A stretch of DNA of 64,000 nucleotides. It comes from DATAOG01 sp963782885. GTDB lineage: Bacteria; Pseudomonadota; Alphaproteobacteria; Geminicoccales; Geminicoccaceae. Below, in pieces: positions 26,107-33,085 of the stretch (position 1 is the stretch's first letter; each line of letters begins with the position of its first letter). Made by a program: the position numbers and the translations under genes. The notes under the pieces were generated by a model that saw only the letters and a list, made by a program, of their open reading frames with translations, searched no databases and was not told the origin of the DNA. The stretch covers positions 248,001 through 312,000 of the forward strand of contig CAWALL010000002.1 of assembly GCA_963782885.1 (NCBI GenBank), in the 5' to 3' direction.

Positions 26107-26576
26107 CTACCCTTTCCACGAGCTGCGAAGGTGCTCTTTGACGTGATGGCGTGACCGGTCGGACCGGGTTTTTGCGGCGTTCAGCAGCACCTGACGGAGC
26201 GTGAATTCCTGGAAGAACCGTTCGCCAACCGGGTAGAGCTCCATCACCGCCGTGATGTTCTCGGACGTCGGTGGCGCCGACCCGTCTCCCAGCTCAACGC
26301 CAGTCCAGCTCGTGACATGCCGTATCGCGAGCTCGCGGATCAGCTGCGCCTGGTAGAAGCCATCGCGCTCGCCCTCGGCTGAGAGGTCTGGGAGCCCGTC
26401 CACCAGCAGCCCTGCATCCGTACGCTCGCGAGCCTGCCGCTCGATCGCCTCGACCGCCTGCCTAGCTGCCGCCGCGCTGCGGCCATGCCGGCCGTCGTCA
26501 GTGGCTTCACGGTCATGGTGAGACCGTACGGCAGTGCAATCTCGTATGGCTCCGACCGCTGAGCGAGGTCGATCAT
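26107..26576 (-). pseudogene. Phage tail assembly chaperone-like protein, frameshifted
   Basis: The gene starts at 26576 with MIDLAQRSEPYEIALPYGLT and MTVKPLTTAGMAAA. It loses its frame at about 26480 and goes on with RQAVEAIERQARERTDAG, LVDGLPDLSAEGERDGFYQA, QLIRELAIRHVTSWTGVELG and FFQEFTLRQVLLNAAK. The remaining C-terminal codons no longer look conserved. Order after the tail-tube-like fragment and a mixed helical profile suggest the tail assembly chaperone slot of a lambda or gene-transfer-agent-like phage. The assignment is by position more than by sequence. Confidence 0.5.
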
Positions 26577-26625
26577 GGCCGAACATCCGCCGAACTGAGG
26601 GCAAGCCTGAGGAGAAGGTTGTGCA

Positions 26626-26877
26626 TCATGCGTAGACTGACCCATCGAGGTTGTTCGTCAGGGTCACGGTGAGCATCCGGCCTGCGACATCGTTCTTTGC
26701 GCCACGGAAGTCGAAGCTCGCCTGGACGCCGCCGGGGCCCTCGACCGCGAGCTTGGGCTTGGGCTTGGGCTTGGGCAGGTAGACCTCGTGCGCGGTGAGC
26801 ACAAGCTTCGCCTGGGCAGACAGGGTGTAGGCGAACTCGAGGTCGACCGGCGTGCCTCCAGCCGCGAAGTCGATCAA
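26626..26877 (-). pseudogene. Phage major tail (tube) protein, C-terminal part
   Basis: A TTG-led frame reads IDFAAGGTPVDLEFAYTLSA, QAKLVLTAHEVYLPKP and, after a KPKPKPK run, GVQASFDFRGAKNDVAGRML and TVTLTNN. This looks like the end of a phage tail tube protein. The short KP repeat, encoded by GGGCTT triplet repeats at about 26752-26774, is unusual. The N-terminal half is missing and the frame overlaps the end of the upstream tail-terminator fragment, which points to an internal deletion joining two genes. Confidence 0.5.
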
Positions 26878-27062
26878 CGTGGTGTCGGCAACCCGCCCAG
26901 CGCCTGCTCCAGCTCGCCCGGGTCGCCGTCTCGGACGATGATCAGGCCGCCGGCCGGGACGTTCTCGGGCAGCACGCTGTTCCGCTCGACCACGGCGCCT
27001 GGAACCGTCTCGAGCAGAGCCTTGACCGCGCCGAGCACCTGCTCGGCCTTGCTCGCCGGCAT
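26874..27062 (-). pseudogene. Phage tail terminator-like protein, N-terminal part
   Basis: 62 residues: MPASKAEQVLGAVKALLETV, VERNSVLPENVPAGGLIIVR, DGDPGELEQALGG. The beginning resembles the small tail-completion or terminator protein that lies between the DUF6441-type gene and the tail tube gene in alphaproteobacterial prophages. It is cut after ALGG, where tail-tube sequence begins in another frame. Function is inferred from position. Confidence 0.5.
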
Positions 27063-27066
27063 GGCG

Positions 27067-27718
27067 TCACTCCGCCTGCAGCTGCTGCTCGATCAGCGCC
27101 GGCAGCTGCGATGACCAGTGTTCGGCCGCGCGCGCCACATCGAGCCGCTTCGGCAGCTTCACCTGCGGTACGAGCAGGAACATCACCACCGTGGTCAGCC
27201 CCTGGCCGCTCTGCCGAGCCCGGGCGGTGGCACGCCGGAAGCCACGCAGATCGCCGGTCTTCCGGCTGAAGGAGGCCCGGAGGCCATCGACGACCAGCAG
27301 CGAGGGCCCGCTCTGCCGTGGCACGAACCGCAGCGGCCCAAACCGATGCTCCGGGAAAGTGCGCGGGCTGATCCGCTTGCCGTCAGTTCCCTTCCTCGGC
27401 GCGTTCTCGGTCGGGATCGCTAGGAAGCGCCCACGTTTGCTCCGGATCAGCGCACCCTCCTCGAACGCCCGGATGATCTGCGGCGCCTTGGTGTAGACCA
27501 GACTCTGCGGCATCGAGCTTCCGGTTCGGGTAGTGCTTGTCGCGCCAGGTATTGGCGAGCCGAGGACCGAGCCCGGCGCTCGAGACCTGGCGGCGGAGCT
27601 CGGTCTTGAGGCCGCGGCCGGCATCGCGTGTGCCTGCCGCTACCGCGTCTTCGATGTCCCGCAGCTCGGCTTGCATGTCCGCCTGCAGGGAGCGGGCAAG
27701 AGTGACGGCGAGGTTCAT
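27067..27718 (-). pseudogene. DUF6441-like phage protein, frameshifted
   Basis: From the ATG at 27718 the frame reads MNLAVTLARSLQADMQAELR, KTELRRQVSSAGLGPRLANT and WRDKHYPNRKLDA. At about 27510 it shifts to SLVYTKAPQIIRAFEEGALI, RSKRGRFLAIPTENAPRKG, and ends QLPALIEQQLQAE. The motif 'W-R--YP----A-ALVYTKAP-II-AF--G--IR---G-FLAIP' is typical of a conserved prophage head-tail gene. The repaired protein would have about 216 residues. Confidence 0.65.
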
Positions 27719-28309
27719 GCTTTTGACCCAGACACATGACAATTTGGTTTCTTGCGGTCCGCCGCGCCTCATTCGGTTCCTTTTGCGACGTTAAACGCTG
27801 CTCTTCACAGGAGGCGGTGCTCGGCATCAACGCGAAAGATGAGACGCGCTGTTGTGTCATCGTCGGCTTCGACCTCGGTCTCGAACACCACGGAATTGGG
27901 GCAGTGATCGGACACGTCAGCCCAGTCCGCCATCTCGCGATGCGGGCTGGCGACGGGAAGGCTGGGATGAGCGATCCAAGAGATTGGCGCGCTGGGATGG
28001 GCGGCGCGGTGCCCGCGCGGCCTTGTACATTCGAGAGCACGTCAGTTGGCTCAGCAGATCGGACCACTAGCAGGAACCCCATTGCGGGCCCCCCACGGAC
28101 CTGACGTCGACGTAGTGATCCCGCCCCGGTCAGGTCCCTTGGTCGGCCGCTCGGCGTGCCTCATCTTAAAATGAGCGGACGTAAACTCGGGACCGTGAGC
28201 ATACTCCGCGGCGTGGCGGGTCACGGCTTTCTCGTGACCAGCGGCCGGATCGGGCACCCCGCTACGGGTAGCCATGGCTCCTCGAGGCGGCGGCTCGGGA
28301 GGAGCGAAC
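27719..28309. other. Spacer with an inverted repeat
   Basis: No convincing gene is seen. A minus-strand stretch at about 27812-27930 reads DWADVSDHCPNSVVFETEVE and could be the end of an unrecognised short protein. GGACCTGAC at 28097-28105 pairs with GTCAGGTCC at 28129-28137. The DNA between and after reads VVIPPRSGPL on the plus strand, faintly like an IS5-type transposase segment. The Shine-Dalgarno of the DUF2189 gene lies at 28298-28304. Confidence 0.35.
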
Positions 28310-29185
28310 ATGACCATCAGGGACCAGATTCGAAACCCAGCCGAGTGGGGCGTGGATCAACTTCGGACTGCAAACCAGGCTGTGGCACGGGCGAGCCACT
28401 CCCTACGTCGTCCCGCGGAGGCCCGAGACGCCCCGCTCCCCGCGGTCGGCCGGATCGAGCTGGCCGACCTCGGGGACGTGCTGGCCAGAGGCTTCAGTGA
28501 CTTCGAGGCGTACCGGACCGACGTGATGTTCCTCTGCATCATGTATCCCGCAACGGGCCTGGTCCTGGCATGGGTGGCTTTCGGCTATGATATGTTGCCG
28601 CTCTTGTTCCCCCTCGCGTCCGGGTTCGCCCTCATCGGCCCGGTCGCGGCGGTGGGTCTCTATGAAATAAGCCGGCGGCGCGAGCAGGGCGTTGACATTA
28701 CCTGGGCGGATGCGTTCGGCGTAGTGCGCGCGCCCGCGTTCGGCGCCATCGTCGTCCTGGGCCTGCTGTTGTTGGCGATCTTCCTGCTCTGGCTGGGCGC
28801 GGCCTATGCGATCTATCTGGTCACGCTTGGCCCCGAGTCGGCGGCCTCGATGCGCTCCTTCATCCACGATGTGTTCATGACCAGGGCGGGCTGGGTGCTC
28901 ATCGTCGTGGGCGTGAGCGTTGGTTTCCTGTTCGCCTTGCTGGTGCTGATGATCAGCGTGGTGTCGTTTCCACTGTTGCTCGACCGAGACGTGGGACTCT
29001 ACACAGCGGTGGCGACGTCGGTCCGCGCGGTGGTGGCGAACCCGGGCCCGATGGCCGTTTGGGGCCTGATCGTTGCAGGCGGCCTGGCGATTGGGTCGAT
29101 ACCCCTGCTCCTTGGTCTCATCATCGTCATGCCCGTGTTCGGGCACGCCACTTGGCACCTATATCGCAAGGTGGTGCCGCGCTGA
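28310..29185 (+). CDS. DUF2189-family integral membrane protein
   Basis: 291 residues from the ATG at 28310, preceded by GGGAGGAG; an upstream ATG at 28274 lacks such a site. The conserved opening ELADLGDVLARGFSDFEAYR and TDVMFLCIMYPATGLVLAW, then LFPLASGFALIGPVAAVGLY and SRRREQG, identify DUF2189. Six membrane segments are apparent (about 76-92, 98-114, 150-172, 200-225, 255-275 and one more). It resembles proteins linked to cytochrome c oxidase clusters in Alphaproteobacteria, but the role is unknown. It lies inside the degraded prophage region, so it was probably placed there by rearrangement. Confidence 0.8.
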   Translation: MTIRDQIRNPAEWGVDQLRTANQAVARASHSLRRPAEARDAPLPAVGRIELADLGDVLARGFSDFEAYRTDVMFLCIMYPATGLVLAWVAFGYDMLPLLFPLASGFALIGPVAAVGLYEISRRREQGVDITWADAFGVVRAPAFGAIVVLGLLLLAIFLLWLGAAYAIYLVTLGPESAASMRSFIHDVFMTRAGWVLIVVGVSVGFLFALLVLMISVVSFPLLLDRDVGLYTAVATSVRAVVANPGPMAVWGLIVAGGLAIGSIPLLLGLIIVMPVFGHATWHLYRKVVPR

Positions 29186-29195
29186 CCCGTACCGG

Positions 29196-29221
29196 GCTCG
29201 ACCCGATTTGCCGGGTCGAGC
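29196..29221 (+). terminator. Strong hairpin downstream of the DUF2189 gene
   Basis: GCTCGACCCG and CGGGTCGAGC form a perfect ten-base stem with the loop ATTTGC, starting 11 bases after the stop codon. There is no T run, so termination is plausible but not certain. Confidence 0.6.
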
Positions 29222-29313
29222 GCGCCCGTCCAGGCTTGTCGCTGCGCTTCGAGGCGCTCTTCAAGGGTGGTCCTGCATGATAAGAGCAGGAAGCCCGTGT
29301 AGAGCATCTCCAC

Positions 29314-29529
29314 CTATCGGAAGGCGGTCGATCGCGAGGACTGGGTCGCAAGACTGAACCCGGAGTAGGCCAAAGCGCCGGCCACGACGAACGCGATCCA
29401 GCTCAGCCACATCGGCACACTCCAACCCGCCAGCACGGCACTCCAGCCGAAGCCAATCCGCGCCAATTGGAGCAGGGCGACCAGCGAGAAGATGACGGCC
29501 GTGACAAGGAGGTAGGCTCTTCGGGGCAT
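29314..29529 (-). CDS. Small two-helix membrane protein
   Basis: 71 residues: AYLLVTAVIFSLVALLQLAR and WLSWIAFVVAGALAYSGFSL form two membrane segments, with the conserved-looking RIGFGW between them. GGAAGG lies about 11 bases before the ATG at 29529. Similar short proteins are common and uncharacterised. It is convergent with the DUF2189 gene and divergent from the next one. Confidence 0.6.
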   Translation of the reverse strand: MPRRAYLLVTAVIFSLVALLQLARIGFGWSAVLAGWSVPMWLSWIAFVVAGALAYSGFSLATQSSRSTAFR

Positions 29530-29652
29530 GGCTTGAGGCCTTCCGCAGATAGCAGGTTCGACCGGCCATCCTGGTGGTGCCTGCTCCTTGTTGGCCGGTC
29601 CGCGCCGCAGTAACGTAAACCCTTGTATCGCACTCCGGGAAAGGAGGGGACC

Positions 29653-29875
29653 ATGCCGACCTGGCTTGTCCCCACGTTGAAGTGGGGCGGGATGGGCCTT
29701 GCGATCATCGCTGCCGTCGTCATCCTCTACGTGCGGTTCATCGCTGGCGCTCCAGCGCCAGACGCCGGTGCTTCGTCAGGCGGGGCTCCAGTGGCGCTCT
29801 ACTGGATACTCTTCGCGATCGGCGTCGTGGCAGCCATCGCCGGGTTTGTTCTGGAGGGGTCGAAAGAGGCCCACC
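29653..29875 (+). pseudogene. Membrane protein N-terminus fused to inverted phage DNA
   Basis: AAGGAGGGG precedes the ATG at 29653. The first 74 residues contain two membrane helices (GLAIIAAVVILYVRFIAG and YWILFAIGVVAAIAGFVLEG). After GSKEA the frame enters phage capsid sequence and stays open by chance for a long distance. The membrane protein is therefore truncated, or it ended shortly after this point before the rearrangement. Function unknown. Confidence 0.5.
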
Positions 29876-29880
29876 TGAGC

Positions 29881-30000
29881 GCCGAGCCGATGGACGCCAC
29901 GCTGGAGCATCTGCGGATCGGCGCCATCAAGGGCCAGATCCTGGACGCCGACGGCAGCGCGGTCATCTACGACCTGTTCACCGAGTTCGGGGTCACCGCC
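29881..30000 (+). pseudogene. Phage major capsid protein fragment in inverted orientation
   Basis: The plus strand reads DATLEHLRIGAIKGQILDAD and GSAVIYDLFTEFGVT, which is the middle of the major capsid protein (phage capsid E family). The N-terminal part of the same protein is on the minus strand at 30093-30429. A single intact gene cannot give this arrangement, so an inversion or two-step rearrangement occurred here. Confidence 0.65.
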
Positions 30001-30010
30001 TACGCTCACG

Positions 30011-30092
30011 CCGGCCGAACATCCAAGCTCCAGACCAGCCTGTCGGGATCGCGTCGCTCCGGCTCGCCCTGGACGACGAAGACCTCGCCGCT
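30011..30092 (-). pseudogene. Phage head-tail joining protein, C-terminal remnant
   Basis: The minus strand reads SGEVFVVQGEPERRDPDRLV and WSLDVRPA before a TGA. This resembles the end of the small head-tail joining protein that normally follows the capsid gene in such prophages. It is joined directly to the truncated capsid start, so a deletion removed the rest of both genes. Confidence 0.45.
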
Positions 30093-30429
30093 AACCGAGC
30101 GTGCTTTCGGAGCCGAAGGCGCGGACGTTCTGGACCTCGTCGGCGAGGATCGTGTCCTCGAGCGCGATGTGCGGCACCACCAGCGAGCGGGCCTTGCGCT
30201 TGTTGGTCGTGTTCTGGATCGCGGGCGCGCCGCGGGCGGTGGTCTCGACCAGGTTGAGGCTGCCCTCGCGCTCCTCGATCATCACCGAGGTGGTGGAGAC
30301 GCCCTGTTCGCGGAACAGGCCGAGCTGGCCGATCCGTCCGGGCACGTAGGGCATCTTGTTGATGGCGTCGGTCAGCGCGACCATCGAGAAGGCGGAGCCG
30401 GAGAAGATGTCCAGAGCGGGCATCGTCAT
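30093..30429 (-). pseudogene. Phage major capsid protein, N-terminal part
   Basis: MPALDIFSGSAFSMVALTDA, INKMPYVPGRIGQLGLFREQ, GVSTTSVMIEEREGSLNLVE, RKARSLVVPHIALEDTILAD and EVQNVRAFGSESTL are the canonical N-terminus of capsid E family major head proteins. After ESTL homology stops, and the remaining two thirds are missing or inverted. It follows the head decoration gene by about 25 bases in the usual order. Confidence 0.85.
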
Positions 30430-30453
30430 TCCCTTTCAAGTGATGCCTGCGGA

Positions 30454-30819
30454 TCAGCGGGCGATGATGGTGAGCGCGGCGAGCTCGCCGAGGGCGGTCG
30501 TCTGCTCGGGTGCGGTGATACCGGCGGGCCAGACCAGCTCGGCGGCATTGACCTCGGCGAGGCGAACGATCGCGACGCCTCCGGCATCGGCGGCAGAGGC
30601 GTCGACTGCACCGTAGAGGACGCCGGCCGCTGCCTCGGAGCCGTCGACGACGGCCGGGTCGAGCGCCTTGTACTTGCCGCTGGCGGTGACCTTGCCGAGG
30701 ACGGCGCCGGGCTCGAGGGTCTGGCCCGAAAGCACGATGATGGTCTCGCGCGAGATGCTGCCGTTGCCCTCGGAGACGATGAACTCGCCGGCGTACCGGC
30801 CTTCGCTAAGTTCGGGCAT
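30454..30819 (-). CDS. Phage head decoration protein
   Basis: 121 residues, starting MPELSEGRYAGEFIVSEGNG, with SISRETIIVLSGQTLEPGAV, LGKVTASGKYKALDPAVVDG and ALTIIAR at the end. This matches lambda gpD-like decoration proteins that stabilise the expanded capsid. Length and start are normal. It is one of the few prophage A genes with no visible lesion, and sits between the protease part of the portal fusion and the capsid gene. Confidence 0.85.
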   Translation of the reverse strand: MPELSEGRYAGEFIVSEGNGSISRETIIVLSGQTLEPGAVLGKVTASGKYKALDPAVVDGSEAAAGVLYGAVDASAADAGGVAIVRLAEVNAAELVWPAGITAPEQTTALGELAALTIIAR

Positions 30820-30828
30820 CTGCCCCTC

Positions 30829-32328
30829 CTATCGGACGTTCTGGTTGCGTGTGGCGTAGATGGCGGCGGTGTCGATCGCGGGCTGGGCAGGCTCGACCAA
30901 GGCCGGCCGCACCTGGCTGCGGATGGCGGTGGTCTCGTCCTCGGCGGCGCGGGCCTCGAGCAGGGCGCGGCGGACGTGGACGACGGGCGTCGCCTTGGCG
31001 AGGAAGCCGGCCACGAGGTCGCCCCGGCCGGCGAGGGCACAGAGCTCGTGGACCTCGCCGACATAGGCGAGCGTGGCCCGGCGCTCGTCGGCCCGCACCG
31101 CGTCCAGGTCGATCACCTGCGCGGTCGGCTGCGCAGCCGTCGCCGGAGCGGTTGGCATCGCCCTGTGCGCGACGGCTGCGGCGGCAGGCTCGCCGTCAGG
31201 CGCTGGCGGGAGCTCGGCATTCGCCGCAACCGGCTGGTCACCTTCGGCTGGCCGGTCGTCCTCCGCGCCCGCGATCTGCTCGCTGCCTGGCACGGGAGCG
31301 GTATCTTCGGCGGCCGCGGCTTGGACCGAGCCAGGCTTGCGCGGTCGGGTCTTATCGGACATCTCGTCCTCCTGTGCGGTGACGCTTGCGAGCGCCGCGA
31401 GCTGCGACGGCGCGTTGCGGAAGTGGGAGAGGTCGAAGTGGGCGGCCATCCGGACCGGTTGCTCGACGTGGTCGGCCAGGCCCAGCTCGAGCGCCTCCTC
31501 GGCCGAGAGCCATGTCTCGGCCGCCATCGGCGCCGCGATCTCCGCGTCGCCAGCGCCGGACTTGTCGCGGTAGGCGGCGACCATCGCGGCTGCCATCTTG
31601 TCGAGCGCGTCCGCGGTCGCGCGCATGTCGGCGGCCGTGCCCGCGACCAGCCCCGAAGGGTCGTGCAGCACGAGCATAGCGTTCTCGGGCACCCGAACCA
31701 GCTCGCCCGCGCCGCGCTGACGGACATCGCCCGGATGCGTGCGGTGGAAGTGGTAGGCGACGCGCCGCCCGATCCGGTCGAGCTCGATGCCGAAGATGAC
31801 CTCATTGCCGTTGGGCAGGGTCTCGCATTTCCCGAGCGGCAGGTGCTCGGCCGACAGCATCTGCAGCTGCAGCGGCACCGTGAGGCCGTCGTCCGGGCGG
31901 CGCGGCCGGAACCGGAGAAAGCACTCGCCGGCCTCAAACATAACCCGTGCCGCCATGGCCTGGAGGCCGTAAAAGTCGGTCAGGCCATCCGCATCGGCCT
32001 CATCGGTCCAGGCGAGCCAGAGGCGCTGGATCTGGTCCTTGAGCACACCGTCGTCGACCAACGAGGACGGCTTGATGCCACAGCCCACAGCGTGCGCCGT
32101 GAAGCTGGCCGAGGCGTTGGCGGCATAGGGGTTGGTCCGCACCAACTGCCGGGCGCGCGCCCGCTGCAGCTCGCCGCCCTGGAGGATCAGGCAGTTGATG
32201 GTCTCGCCACCGGCCCGCCAGGTCATGAGGCGGCGCTGCATCTGCGCGCCGTCGAAGCCTGCGCTCTGGGCGAGCTTGCCCGTCGCCAGGAGCCGCGCCG
32301 CCCCGGCAATGCGCGAGAGCAGGTTCAA
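30829..32328 (-). CDS. Portal protein fused in frame to the head-maturation ClpP-type protease
   Basis: 499 residues. Residues 1 to about 230 are the N-terminal half of a lambda-type portal: RRLMTWRAGGETINCLILQG, VRTNPYAANASASFTAHAVG, CGIKPSSLVDDG, VMFEAGECFLRFRPRRPDDG. After GAGELVRVP the sequence becomes the C-terminal part of a ClpP-like prohead protease: ENAMLVLHDPSGLVAGTAAD, MRATADALDKMAAAMVAAYR, AAETWLSAEEALELGLADHV and HFDLSHFRNAPS, then an Ala/Pro-rich tail. The N-terminal half of the protease with its nucleophile is missing, as is the portal C-terminus. An in-frame deletion of about 1 kb best explains this. Neither original function can be complete. Confidence 0.8.
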   Translation of the reverse strand: MNLLSRIAGAARLLATGKLAQSAGFDGAQMQRRLMTWRAGGETINCLILQGGELQRARARQLVRTNPYAANASASFTAHAVGCGIKPSSLVDDGVLKDQIQRLWLAWTDEADADGLTDFYGLQAMAARVMFEAGECFLRFRPRRPDDGLTVPLQLQMLSAEHLPLGKCETLPNGNEVIFGIELDRIGRRVAYHFHRTHPGDVRQRGAGELVRVPENAMLVLHDPSGLVAGTAADMRATADALDKMAAAMVAAYRDKSGAGDAEIAAPMAAETWLSAEEALELGLADHVEQPVRMAAHFDLSHFRNAPSQLAALASVTAQEDEMSDKTRPRKPGSVQAAAAEDTAPVPGSEQIAGAEDDRPAEGDQPVAANAELPPAPDGEPAAAAVAHRAMPTAPATAAQPTAQVIDLDAVRADERRATLAYVGEVHELCALAGRGDLVAGFLAKATPVVHVRRALLEARAAEDETTAIRSQVRPALVEPAQPAIDTAAIYATRNQNVR

Positions 32329-32331
32329 GGA

Positions 32332-32547
32332 TCAGAGACCTTTCGAGGTGTAAACCCGGATCTGCCGCACCGGCGCCTTGCCCTGGAGCGCCTGCAGCTC
32401 ACGCTCCAGCTCGGCGATCGCCCGGGCGATCTCGGCCGTGCCGCGATACTCCACCGATCGCCCGTCGTAGGACACGCGGGCGACCGCACTGTCGCGCTGC
32501 GCCCGTAGCGCCTCGAGGCGTGCTTCGAGTTCGTCCACCGTAGTCAT
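32332..32547 (-). CDS. gpW-like head-tail joining protein
   Basis: 71 residues: MTTVDELEARLEALRAQRDS, VARVSYDGRSVEYRGTAEIA, RAIAELERELQALQG, and the end RQIRVYTSKGL. This is the small gpW-type neck protein family found between terminase and portal genes. It overlaps nothing, ends a few bases before the portal start and appears intact. Confidence 0.88.
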   Translation of the reverse strand: MTTVDELEARLEALRAQRDSAVARVSYDGRSVEYRGTAEIARAIAELERELQALQGKAPVRQIRVYTSKGL

Positions 32548-32724
32548 ATCAGCATGGGGTGCCTAAGATCGGGCTCGACGCGGGGCCAAGAAAGCTACAA
32601 GGCCATGCATGCCCGGTATCCACTGCTTTTCCCGCCGTGATCGCGAGCGGGAGCGCCGTATCCTCCGTTGGCCGTGGGCGCTAGGATTTTTCCAGGCTCA
32701 TTCCCGTCGGCCAAAGGAGCTGTC

Positions 32725-33078
32725 ATGACAGTGCGACGCATCGTCCCCAATATCGCCGTGGCTGATCCTGGTCTCGCTCGCGGTTTCTACGAAACCCTGC
32801 TCGGTCTCAAGATCGTGATGGACCACGGATGGATCGTGACGTTCGCATCGGAGGCATCGGCAGCGCCCCAGCTCAGCGTTGCGACGGAGGGAGGCTCGGG
32901 CACACCCGTTCCCGACCTTTCAATTGAGGTCGACGATGTGGACCAGGTCTATCAGCGCGCGATGTCCACAGAGTTCGAGATCACCTACGACATCACCGAC
33001 GAGCCTTGGGGTGTCCGACGCTTCTTCATCCGCGATCCCTTCGGCAGGATCGTCAACATCCTGTCGCACTTGGACTAA
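32725..33078 (+). CDS. VOC-family (glyoxalase/bleomycin-resistance fold) protein
   Basis: 117 residues from the ATG at 32725 with AAAGGAG about five bases before it. The fold reads RRIVPNIAVADPGLARGFYE, TLLGLKIVMDHGWIVTFAS, SIEVDDVDQVYQRAM and FIRDPFGRIVNILSHLD; the last is the classic 'RDPFGR--N' end. It may bind a metal or a small molecule; the substrate is unknown. It lies on the strand opposite to the phage genes, between large terminase and gpW. That is not a phage position, so it is either cargo or a later insertion. Confidence 0.85.
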   Translation: MTVRRIVPNIAVADPGLARGFYETLLGLKIVMDHGWIVTFASEASAAPQLSVATEGGSGTPVPDLSIEVDDVDQVYQRAMSTEFEITYDITDEPWGVRRFFIRDPFGRIVNILSHLD

Positions 33079-33085
33079 GGCGCTC

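Noticed and set aside
28097..28160. Possible IS5-type transposase fragment (VVIPPRSGPL)
   Set aside because: Only about ten residues are suggestive, which is too short to call.
29623..32508. A 961-codon plus-strand open frame
   Set aside because: After the first 74 residues and a short capsid fragment it is only the antisense shadow of the phage head genes; composition is typical of GC-rich shadow frames.
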